A stretch of DNA of 39,673 nt. Source: Peribacillus simplex (GTDB lineage Bacteria > Bacillota > Bacilli > Bacillales > DSM-1321). How positions within the stretch are numbered: the stretch's first letter is position 1; every line of letters starts with the position of its first letter. The stretch covers positions 1-39,673 of the forward strand of contig NZ_FTMX01000017.1 in NCBI RefSeq assembly GCF_900156045.1, given 5' to 3'. Made by a program: the position numbers and the translations under genes. The notes beneath the pieces were generated by a model. That model made no database searches. It had not been told where the DNA came from and saw nothing but the letters and a program-made list of their open reading frames with translations. This document shows, one piece after another, positions 33,205 to 39,673 of the stretch.

Positions 33205-33333
33205 ATCTTATGATGCCTCTTTCTAAATTTATGTGGATTTAATATCCATTTGTAATGCTTTTCAAAGGAGTAATGCTGTTCCCATTCAGGTTTAATGACG
33301 GACATTAATCCGTTCTAAAACATCCTCGAACTC

Positions 33334-33560
33334 CTAAGAATCAACATGAACAAGTTTATTGTAAATACTACCGTCAAATTTATCTGGGGAACCGCCTAGC
33401 ATGAACAAACGACTCAGTCCTGGATAAAGCTTAAAACTCACGTTGCTTTTACCAGCCCTCGTTTCTTGCCACAGTTTATAATCCAATTGAGTTGAAACAT
33501 GAAATTCATTTGCACCTTAATCCTCATTTTCCTGTTCGGTCGATTGGGTTGTATCTCGCT
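33334..33560 (-). pseudogene. C-terminal relic of an alpha/beta hydrolase
   Basis: The minus strand reads STQLDYKLWQETRAGKSNV, then SFKLYPGLSRLFMLGG, then a TAG at 33334. This matches the end of dienelactone-hydrolase/prolyl-peptidase-like proteins, where a DFxLWKxxLxxKxNVxFKLYPxLNHLF segment carries the catalytic His. Here the expected His is replaced by Ser-Arg (GLSRLF). Upstream the frame ends at a stop and joins the copied gntR fragment, so only about 60 codons survive. Confidence 0.65.
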
Positions 33561-33593
33561 CCAATCGCATGTAGTTTGGGACAAACTTTCATC

Positions 33594-33776
33594 TTATATG
33601 TTCCAGATAAAATGTCATTTTCAATCATCTCTGCAATCTGTGCAAATACGGGTTTTTCAGTTTTCATGAGCACCACCTTCCCCATTGTTATACAGTTAAT
33701 GATTTAAGTCACTAACCGAATTTACAATATCCCTATCAACTTGTCAAGTTAAATATTTAAGGTGGGTGCTCGTCAA
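33594..33776 (-). repeat. Dispersed copy of the gntR 5' end and promoter (copy D)
   Basis: This segment closely matches 37428-37608. It contains a 23-codon start like that of GntR (MKTEKPVFAQIAEMIENDIL), then diverges. It keeps TTGACA (33742-33747) and TAAATT (33719-33724) 17 bp apart and a nearly perfect palindrome (GTTAATGA, 6 nt, TCACTAAC). It could bind the same GntR regulator and drive transcription towards the DUF4097-type gene. Confidence 0.85.
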
Positions 33777-33941
33777 TATTTCCTTACTTCTATTGGATTA
33801 TAAAGGAATTAACAATGTGATTATTTTCACATTTTTTAGAAAATCCTATATCTTGTAATTTATAGAAGTAATTTATTTTTATTCCGAGTACTCCCTGAAT
33901 ACACGAAACAATATTTTTGATTTTTCCTAATTTTATCCATT

Positions 33942-34040
33942 ATGTGGGAGCTTTTTATTTTGTTAACGATATTAATTACCTTTATGATATTTATTCTCTT
34001 AACATTTTGTAATGGATCCAATGATCTTTTTAAAAGTTGA
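33942..34040 (+). pseudogene. Possible N-terminal remnant of a PiT-like phosphate transporter
   Basis: A 32-codon frame reads MWELFILLTILITFMIFILL and then TFCNGSNDLFKS before a stop. A hydrophobic helix followed by NGxNDxxK is the start pattern of inorganic phosphate transporters. It is too short to judge firmly. The rest of 33777-34221 shows nothing convincing. Confidence 0.2.
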
Positions 34041-34221
34041 AGTTTTTACATTACAGATAGAAGTCAGAAAATTAATGGGGGATTATTTATTTAATCAAGA
34101 ATAGAAGAACAAGCGCTACATTATTATATGAGCACTTGTAAAATACCTATGACTACTGCCTTTACTTATTATTAGAGATGTCATTGATTCTCAGGATAAA
34201 AAAGTACAATTGTTTTAAAAG

Positions 34222-34929
34222 TTAAATATGAAATTTACTTCTCAATATTTCTTTCCATTTATTCGGAAAACCATAGGAAAGAACTAGACAAACGGTACCA
34301 ATAGATAAAAAGACTTTCATATCCTCAAGAGACCTTGAAAAGGTATAGGGACGGTTAGTATATTGTCCTAATATAAAACTGATCCATGCTGTTAAAATAA
34401 ATACAGATATTGTAATTATCCCCACAAAAGCAAGCCATCTTTTTTTGTTCTTTTTATAAAACATTCTGTTCAGCCAAATTAAAGTAACACACATTAAAAA
34501 AATAGGAATTGCTATAGTAACAGACCAATTTATTTGATCATCTGCGATATCTAATGCAAGAAATAAACATGTAGTTGTAATACTTAATATAAGAGCTTTC
34601 CTTTTAATTTTCTTAGAAAATACATAAATTACAATCCAACAAGAAATGACTGAACTACTACTATATAGAGACCATGTTAAAGTTCTAGCTAATATAAAAT
34701 TAATTAATGTAGGAATGGAAAGAGCTAAAAGAGCCACTACGCTAAAAATACGAAAAATTATTTTTAGGATGTTATCTCTTACATTTTCATACACACTGTA
34801 ATAATGTGGAAAACCATTTTCTTTAAGAAGCTGTTTATCGCTAGAGACCTTAGGAATATAGGTAAAGCATAATGGGCAAGGTATTTGGTCCCTCTCTACC
34901 TGAATACCGCACTTTGGACAATAAGCCAC
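34222..34929 (-). CDS. Zinc-ribbon, multi-helix membrane protein (DUF6320-like)
   Basis: The N terminus is a compact zinc ribbon: CPKCGIQVERDQIPCPLCF, two CxxC pairs. After a short linker about six membrane helices follow (for example ILKIIFRIFSVVALLALSIP, ALILSITTTCLFLALDI and WLAFVGIITISVFILTAWI). The function of this family is not known to me. The start codon overlaps the stop of the acyltransferase gene as TAATG, which implies translational coupling and a shared task, perhaps membrane anchoring or partner recognition for the enzyme. Codon and base usage are AT-rich, like its partner. Confidence 0.8.
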   Translation of the reverse strand: MAYCPKCGIQVERDQIPCPLCFTYIPKVSSDKQLLKENGFPHYYSVYENVRDNILKIIFRIFSVVALLALSIPTLINFILARTLTWSLYSSSSVISCWIVIYVFSKKIKRKALILSITTTCLFLALDIADDQINWSVTIAIPIFLMCVTLIWLNRMFYKKNKKRWLAFVGIITISVFILTAWISFILGQYTNRPYTFSRSLEDMKVFLSIGTVCLVLSYGFPNKWKEILRSKFHI

Positions 34930-36185
34930 TAATATCCTCTCCTATTAGATTCTATTTTCACATGAATACCATCTTTTTTAAGTTTTCTAAAGAACTCCCG
35001 TTCTACAATGCGAATATCAGATATATTTCCGAAAGTGATATACATGTAAGAACCATAACTAATAATTCCGGCTTTTATTTTATTACCTACACTGGGCGGG
35101 GGATAGAATTCAAATCGTTCAATAAAAGGGTCTATGTCCTTATTCAGAGATACTACTCCCAAATTAGAGATGGAGCTTGTATACAAATTTTCCCCAAATT
35201 TTGAGTGTATAATAGGTGCCAATTGGTCCTTAATAGTAAGTGGTAAAAGTCGTAGCAAGACATTTCTTTCTCCACGAACATTTCGAGCAATAAGCGGTTT
35301 CAACTGTTTGATGTTTAAATATCGTTTAAATTCTATTTGAACCTTCTGTACAATCTCATGAAATGTGTATTCTCCTAAACGAGGATCAATTGTTATGGGT
35401 ATACTAACAAAGAAATTACGAAGAGTTTGACTTTCAAAAAAATTCCGCAAGTTAACAGGTACATTGATGGTGATAGGTTTAGGTTTAGCTGCTAGCTCAG
35501 CTTGAATTTCGATTAATACCTCTATGTATTTAGATATTAAATAAGTGGTAATGCTTATACCATGATATTTAGCTAACTGTTTAATTTCCCTTATATCAAT
35601 CTTTCCTGTAGTAATATGATATATTCCCTTTTTATCAAACTTAAATGGGAGTTTGTATGCATAATCAAGGCCTTCTTGCCAGCTTGGTACATTTTTTTCG
35701 TAATATGTAGAAAAAGAATCTTCAAACTCTAAGCTACTTCTATTTTTCGTTTCCATTTGCAAATCAAGAGATTCTTTCCTTATTACATAATAAGTCACCA
35801 AAAGTTTTAAAAATTCTAGAGCTCCCGTACCGTCTGTCAGCATATGTGAAACTTCAAAAGATATTCTTCTTTTATAATACAGAATACGATAGGGTAATGT
35901 ATTATGACTGTTAAAAAACAGATTAGAACAAGGATAGTAATGCTCTATTGAAGCAATAGGAATTTCATTAGTTTTTTTTAAATAATTCCAGAAAATCCCC
36001 TTCTTTACGATTACTTTAAATAGAGGGAGTTGTTCTACTGTTTGTTCAATAGCCCATTGTAAAACTTCAGGATTAACCATGCTTTTAAGGTTTACTGAGA
36101 GTCTAAAAACCGTAGAAACTCTCGATGTAACAGTTGAAGCATATAGCTTTCCAGCATTATCTAGTTTGTACCACTCTACGTTCAT
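34929..36185 (-). CDS. Acyltransferase of the condensation-domain/alcohol acetyltransferase superfamily
   Basis: The 418-residue protein has the HxxxDG active-site motif (FEVSHMLTDGTGALEFLKLL, His near residue 114), placed as in CoA-dependent acyltransferases of the condensation/PapA5/alcohol acetyltransferase group. The second half keeps a substrate-tunnel domain with ITINVPVNLRNFFESQTLRNFF (a DFG-like structural segment is not obvious). No carrier-protein or adenylation domains are near, so it is not part of a peptide synthetase. The substrate is unknown; transfer of an acyl group to a lipid or alcohol is possible. AAGGAG precedes the ATG. The downstream zinc-ribbon membrane protein is coupled to it. 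Confidence 0.8.
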   Translation of the reverse strand: MNVEWYKLDNAGKLYASTVTSRVSTVFRLSVNLKSMVNPEVLQWAIEQTVEQLPLFKVIVKKGIFWNYLKKTNEIPIASIEHYYPCSNLFFNSHNTLPYRILYYKRRISFEVSHMLTDGTGALEFLKLLVTYYVIRKESLDLQMETKNRSSLEFEDSFSTYYEKNVPSWQEGLDYAYKLPFKFDKKGIYHITTGKIDIREIKQLAKYHGISITTYLISKYIEVLIEIQAELAAKPKPITINVPVNLRNFFESQTLRNFFVSIPITIDPRLGEYTFHEIVQKVQIEFKRYLNIKQLKPLIARNVRGERNVLLRLLPLTIKDQLAPIIHSKFGENLYTSSISNLGVVSLNKDIDPFIERFEFYPPPSVGNKIKAGIISYGSYMYITFGNISDIRIVEREFFRKLKKDGIHVKIESNRRGY

Positions 36186-36227
36186 TGTTAACTCCTTTGC
36201 ATAAAAAAAGACTCTAAAAGTTTTTAT

Positions 36228-36287
36228 TCAATGAAAATACACTTTAAGTAATGATGATACAAAAATACATACAGCAAGTGCATTCAT
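36228..36287 (-). CDS. 19-residue hydrophobic small ORF with a perfect ribosome site
   Basis: AGGAGG stands 7 nt before an ATG, and the frame reads MNALAVCIFVSSLLKVYFH before TGA. It lies between the ABC ATPase gene and the acyltransferase gene, 41 nt after the ATPase stop. It may be a small membrane peptide, or the surviving first codons of the permease gene that YtrA-type operons normally carry at this place. Confidence 0.4.
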   Translation of the reverse strand: MNALAVCIFVSSLLKVYFH

Positions 36288-36328
36288 CTTGATTCCTCCT
36301 AATTTATCTTTTCCTCCACCAGAACTGA

Positions 36329-37165
36329 TTATTCTTCTCCAACAAGACTAATGAAAAAATCCTGTAGGCCTAATGGCGAAACAATTATCATGTCTGTATC
36401 CTCAATCGGATTGTCAAAAACGTTTTGCGATACAAATCCACCCACGTTTTTTGTACCGATAATATTTAGACCTTTTATCACCTGCTCGACGACATCAACC
36501 GGACCTGTTACGGAATAGGCCATTTCATCAATATCATTGGTATCGGCATATAATTTGAGTTCCCCTTTATCAATGATAAGAAGTTTTTCCGCAACTCGGG
36601 AGATTTCATCTATCAGGTGGGTGGAAACAATAATGATTTTTGGTTTTTGGTCATTGCATTCCTGTAATAAGTCGTAAAAGTTTTTGCGTGTAATAGCATC
36701 AAAGCCTAAAACCGGTTCATCCAAAATAATCACAGCTTTGTTACTGGCCATACCAAGGATTGTATTGACCATAACCTTCATCCCAAAAGATGCCTGTTCA
36801 TACTTTTTGCTTAAATCAAGTTTGAATTTTTGCGCAATTTCTATTGCAAACTCCATGTCAAACTGACTGTGTAATTCGTTTGCCGTCTTGAATAAATCCT
36901 TTATACGCATGTTAAAATGTGCAGCATCACTTGCAACAAAATGAACTTGATCCGGCATATGCAGCATATCAACGGGGTTTCCGTTCACTGTGACTTTGCC
37001 AGTGCTAGCATTATGGTGACCAGCAATTAATTTGAGAAAGGTAGTTTTGCCTGCTCCGTTTTTACCCAGCAAACAATAAATGCCGGGTGAATCCAAGGTT
37101 ACGGAAAAGTTCCGTATCCCATCATTTTTTCCATAATTTTTGGTTACATTGGATAGATTAATCAT
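36329..37165 (-). CDS. ABC transporter ATP-binding protein (YtrB/YhcG-like)
   Basis: The nucleotide-binding domain has Walker A LLGKNGAGKTTFLKLIAG, a Q-loop region (DQVHFVASDAAHF), a divergent signature EQASFGMKVMVNTIL in place of LSGGQ, Walker B AVIILDEPVLGFDAI, and an H-loop STHLIDEI. A C-terminal extension of about 70 residues follows. The weak signature is usual for ATPases controlled by YtrA-type GntR proteins. GGAGG inside the gntR end precedes the ATG, and the genes overlap by 8 nt. No permease gene follows, so the ATPase is orphaned here or works with a permease encoded elsewhere. Confidence 0.92.
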   Translation of the reverse strand: MINLSNVTKNYGKNDGIRNFSVTLDSPGIYCLLGKNGAGKTTFLKLIAGHHNASTGKVTVNGNPVDMLHMPDQVHFVASDAAHFNMRIKDLFKTANELHSQFDMEFAIEIAQKFKLDLSKKYEQASFGMKVMVNTILGMASNKAVIILDEPVLGFDAITRKNFYDLLQECNDQKPKIIIVSTHLIDEISRVAEKLLIIDKGELKLYADTNDIDEMAYSVTGPVDVVEQVIKGLNIIGTKNVGGFVSQNVFDNPIEDTDMIIVSPLGLQDFFISLVGEE

Positions 37166-37499
37166 AGTGGTCCTCCATTATTAATTTAATTATTTCTTCT
37201 CGTGATATACCAATATTCACCGATTGTCGAATCGTATCTAACAGCTCCAATTTCCGCTCGTTCAATATGATTTGCTTTGCCTCACTGGTTACCGCCATTC
37301 CGATTCCACGCTTTTTGTAAAGTAACCCTTTATCCGTGAGTCCCCTAACGGCTTTTACCGATGTTGTTGGGTTTACTGAAAGAAGCTTAGAAATCTGAGT
37401 GGTTGAAATAATCAAGTCATCCGGATTGTATATTCCAGATAAAATGTCATTTTCAATCATCTCTGCAACCTGTGCAAATACGGGTTTTTCTGTTCTCAT
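37158..37499 (-). CDS. GntR family transcriptional regulator, YtrA subfamily
   Basis: This is a short GntR protein of about 113 residues with only the winged helix-turn-helix (FAQVAEMIENDILSGIYNPD, TTQISKLLSVNPTTSVKAVRGLTDKGLLYKKRGIGMAV) and a short C-terminal dimerisation helix pair, as in YtrA regulators of ABC operons. The start at ATG 37499 is preferred: GGGGAAGG lies 8 nt upstream and the copied 5' ends agree with MRTEKPVFAQ or MKTEKPVFAQ. A GTG at 37517 would add six residues. It probably represses its own promoter through the palindrome at 37526-37549. Confidence 0.93.
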   Translation of the reverse strand: MRTEKPVFAQVAEMIENDILSGIYNPDDLIISTTQISKLLSVNPTTSVKAVRGLTDKGLLYKKRGIGMAVTSEAKQIILNERKLELLDTIRQSVNIGISREEIIKLIMEDHYD

Positions 37500-37525
37500 G
37501 GGCACGACCTTCCCCACTGTTATAT

Positions 37526-37579
37526 GGTTAGTGATTTAAGTCACTAACCAAACTTACAATATCCCTATCAACTTGTCAA
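37526..37579 (-). promoter_or_regulatory. gntR promoter with palindromic operator (copy A)
   Basis: TTGACA (37574-37579) and TAAGTT (37551-37556) are 17 bp apart on the minus strand. Immediately downstream is a perfect palindrome, GGTTAGTGA, 6 nt, TCACTAACC (37526-37549). This is the expected place for autorepression by the GntR protein. Confidence 0.8.
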
Positions 37580-37615
37580 GTTAAATATTTGAGGTGGGTG
37601 CTCATCAAGAAGTTT

Positions 37616-37827
37616 GGTTGAAATGATCAAGTTCCGGATTATATGTTCCAGATAAAATGTCATTTCAATCATCTCCGCAACCTGTGCAAATAGATGTTTT
37701 TCAGTTCTCATGGGCACGACCTTCCCCCACTGTTGTATGGTTAATGATTCAAGCCACTAACTGAATTTACAATATCCCTATCAACTTGTCAAGTTAAATA
37801 TTTGAGGTGGAGTTCATCAAGAAGTTT
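37616..37827 (-). repeat. Tandem copy of the gntR 5' end and promoter (copy B)
   Basis: This 212-bp unit is closely alike to 37401-37615. It keeps TTGACA (37787-37792) and TAAATT (37764-37769) with 17-bp spacing and a partly decayed operator. The GntR-like start is broken by a one-base deletion (the run after ATGATTGAA), so it makes no regulator. Confidence 0.9.
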
Positions 37828-38030
37828 GGTTGAAATGATCAAGTTCCGGATTATATGTTCCAGACAAAATGTCATTTTCAACCATCTCACTGTAACTTGT
37901 GCAAATATGGTTTCAATTTTATGGACACCATATTATTCTCGTTATATAGTTAATGATGTAAGCCATTAACCGAATTTACAATATCCCTCTCAACTTGTCA
38001 AGTAGAATATTTGAGGTGGGTGCCCGTCAA
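37828..38030 (-). repeat. Tandem copy of the gntR 5' end and promoter (copy C)
   Basis: This is the third and most diverged unit. TTGACA (37996-38001) and TAAATT (37973-37978) remain with 17-bp spacing, and the operator arms are AGTTAATG and CATTAACC. The coding part is frameshifted and has lost its start context. Confidence 0.85.
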
Positions 38031-38738
38031 AGTAGGACGGTGAAGGATTTCACTTGGCGTTTTAGAAACCAAAGGGAAGGCGATAATCAAAGCCACTGCT
38101 TCCTTCATTACGTGAAATAAAGACTTCAAACATAAAAAAGGTGAGCGCAATGAATAAGTATTGGAGTTGTCTGAGACCAAAAGTAAAAACACCATTCCAA
38201 ATCATGGGATGATGTTTACTTTATAGATCCTTATATCGATTCCTTTAAATTTTTTCGATACATTATCAAATATACGGCTATAACATTTTTTTTACAAAAA
38301 ATTCTCTTTTTAAATCAAACCTTACAATTTTTAACACTTAAATTCATTATATTTCATTTTGTATTTTCTTATTCAACTATCCTGCCCCGATAGTTGCATA
38401 AAGAAAAAGCTGCCTTAAAGACAGCTCCAATCTTCAGCAAAGCACCCGTTAGTTGAAGTAGAAGTTTAAAGATAGAAAAAAATCGAGAAATTTATTTCAT
38501 AATCCATAATTCTAAGTATAGTTAGAGCAGTAATTAATGAATCCTAATCATAAATTACATCACCGGAAGTTATTACTATTGTGTGTCTTACGCTTGCAAA
38601 TATGCAACGCGAACTTAATATTCCCGTTTTCAGGAGCGTATCTTTAGGTCATTGTTAGCGGTTTTGGAACATAAACCTTTTATCTTTGTAATTAAAAATA
38701 TGCTCTTTTTCTTCCATAGATTAGAGGTGTTGAAAAAA
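38031..38738. other. Gene-poor AT-rich stretch
   Basis: No intact gene is seen. It holds a hairpin with arms CAACTATC and GATAGTTG near 38375-38397, the second copy of the dispersed repeat, and the leader of the last gene. A 65-codon minus frame (37998-38195) overlaps repeat copy C and has no ribosome site. Confidence 0.5.
38412..38453 (+). repeat. Dispersed repeat, copy 2
   Basis: It matches 14954-14996. It continues into GTTGAAG and is preceded at a short distance by an inverted CAACTATC/GATAGTTG pair, which may belong to the same element. Confidence 0.65.
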
Positions 38739-39673
38739 GTGGAGATTAAAAATTTAGTTGTTAAACAAAATAAGAAAGGAAAATTTTATACGGTTAAATT
38801 TGAAATAAACCGAGATAATAACATCACTAAAAATTGGGCTACAATAGCAAGGGAAGGTAATAAATATATCTTTAATAGTGTAATTTACAAGATTGATCCG
38901 GAGAAAGCTGTGTTTTCTAAAAAAATGGTAAAATCACCTGACCCAGAGTTCTATTACAATGGGTCTTTGTCAGAGAAGGTATTTAATTTAATATTAAAAT
39001 CTCAAGATTTTACAAAGTACCGAGAGAAATACAATATAAAATTTGATTTAAAGAAAGTATATGACAGTAAGCAAATAATAGAGCGAGAGGAAAACCTTAA
39101 GAATCTTATCAAAGTAGCATTAGAAAGAGATGAATACATTGGTGCGATTTGCAATGCTGGGGAATATTATATCCCATTGTTTGAAATGGATCCTGGTTGG
39201 CATATTGAATCCTTTCTACCTAATGGTGATGAGTATAATGATTATATAAAATACATTGCTTTTGATAAAGAGGCTGAAATCATAAAACATTTAAACTGGG
39301 TCATAGAGCGTTTATATAAGGTTTCAAACAACGTGTTCGCAGTAAAAATTGAAAGTTTTCTAGAAACTAAAGTTACCAATACAGGAGTAGAAGAAGAGTT
39401 TGGTTCTTTGTTTGGCTGGGACTTACCTAAAGACACAATCTTTTATGATGAAATTTTCTATACGGAATCGATAACTAGGCTTGCAAAAGAAATGTTGGAG
39501 AATAATGAAGAAGAAATTATTGAAGCTGCTTTAGTCGGGAATCCAGATGTGTTGGATGAAAATATAAGTGAATATTACATTGCTGATAGTGTCATTTACG
39601 ATGATGAATCTTATTTTGTCGATAAAATGTATGATTTTGCATTCAATAAACCATCCTACTTAGCAAAAATAAA
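38739..39673 (+). CDS. Unrecognised protein, 3' end outside the window
   Basis: One frame stays open for 311 codons to the right edge. I choose GTG 38739 because AGAGGTG ends 9 nt before it; an in-frame TTG at 38730 touches that ribosome site. The product begins MEIKNLVVKQNKKGKFYTVK. It is soluble and acidic, rich in Tyr, Glu, Asp and Ile, with no signal peptide or membrane helix. Landmarks are EYIGAICNAGEYYIPLFEMD, a GWHIESFLPNGDEYND segment and an acidic C-terminal part. I recognise no family. The last 26 bases recur at 4468-4493. Confidence 0.7.
   Translation, partial: MEIKNLVVKQNKKGKFYTVKFEINRDNNITKNWATIAREGNKYIFNSVIYKIDPEKAVFSKKMVKSPDPEFYYNGSLSEKVFNLILKSQDFTKYREKYNIKFDLKKVYDSKQIIEREENLKNLIKVALERDEYIGAICNAGEYYIPLFEMDPGWHIESFLPNGDEYNDYIKYIAFDKEAEIIKHLNWVIERLYKVSNNVFAVKIESFLETKVTNTGVEEEFGSLFGWDLPKDTIFYDEIFYTESITRLAKEMLENNEEEIIEAALVGNPDVLDENISEYYIADSVIYDDESYFVDKMYDFAFNKPSYLAKI

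Noticed and set aside
34929..36185. Nonribosomal peptide synthetase condensation domain
   Set aside because: The HxxxDG motif is present, but the protein is free-standing and no adenylation, carrier or thioesterase domain is in the window.
37401..38030. Tandem repeats as a CRISPR array
   Set aside because: The units are more than 200 bp long, diverged and clearly copies of the gntR 5' region. There is no repeat-spacer alternation.
4468..39673. attL/attR of a 35-kb integrative element
   Set aside because: The repeat is coding-like with a silent difference, no integrase or tRNA lies at the edges, and the resolvase is internal. A paralogue remnant is simpler.

Overview
The window is AT-rich chromosomal DNA from a spore-forming member of the Bacillaceae. 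The evidence is an alpha/beta-type small acid-soluble spore protein, a GerA-family germinant receptor gene at the left edge, A/GGAGG ribosome sites, TTG and GTG starts, and short intrinsic terminators throughout. I cannot fix the species. No rRNA, tRNA or CRISPR array was seen.

Layout. (1) 1-5.6 kb is a spore and relic zone. It holds a cut-off gerA-type gene, the SASP gene, decayed pieces of an alanine/glycine:cation symporter and of arginase/agmatinase-type ureohydrolases, an intact secreted M28 aminopeptidase, and a Tn3-family transposase tail. (2) 5.7-14.07 kb is a minus-strand cell-envelope module: CapD/PseB-like nucleotide-sugar dehydratase, NUDIX hydrolase, MurG paralogue, VanR/VanS-like two-component system, a GH101-like lipoprotein and an LCP-family ligase. 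Two promoters in this module carry an almost identical 20-bp direct-repeat site exactly 9 nt from the -10 box, so the module is probably an autoregulated regulon of its own response regulator. (3) 14.3-15.0 kb has an orphan serine resolvase, a possible Tn3 end and a dispersed Bacillus repeat.

(4) 15.25-31.3 kb is one long minus-strand operon. Its order is M81 metallopeptidase, peptide ABC importer (binding protein, two permeases, two ATPases), N-acylamino-acid racemase, GNAT acyltransferase, M20 deacylase, S9 peptidase, two cytoplasmic serine hydrolases of the beta-lactamase/D-peptidase fold, and an RpiR regulator. The racemase, acyltransferase and M20 trio matches the known route that turns D-amino acids irreversibly into L-amino acids through N-succinyl intermediates. 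With the importer and the peptidases, the operon reads as a complete system for taking up and using peptides that contain D-amino acids. A consensus promoter followed by two related palindromes precedes it.

(5) 32.3-38.0 kb holds a DUF4097-type lipoprotein, an alpha/beta-hydrolase relic, a translationally coupled pair (HxxxDG acyltransferase plus zinc-ribbon membrane protein), and a GntR(YtrA)/ABC-ATPase pair whose permease is missing. The 5' end of gntR, with its promoter and palindromic operator, exists in four copies: three in tandem and one 4 kb away in front of the lipoprotein region. (6) From 38.7 kb to the end there is an unrecognised plus-strand gene that runs off the window. Its last 26 bases recur near 4.47 kb.
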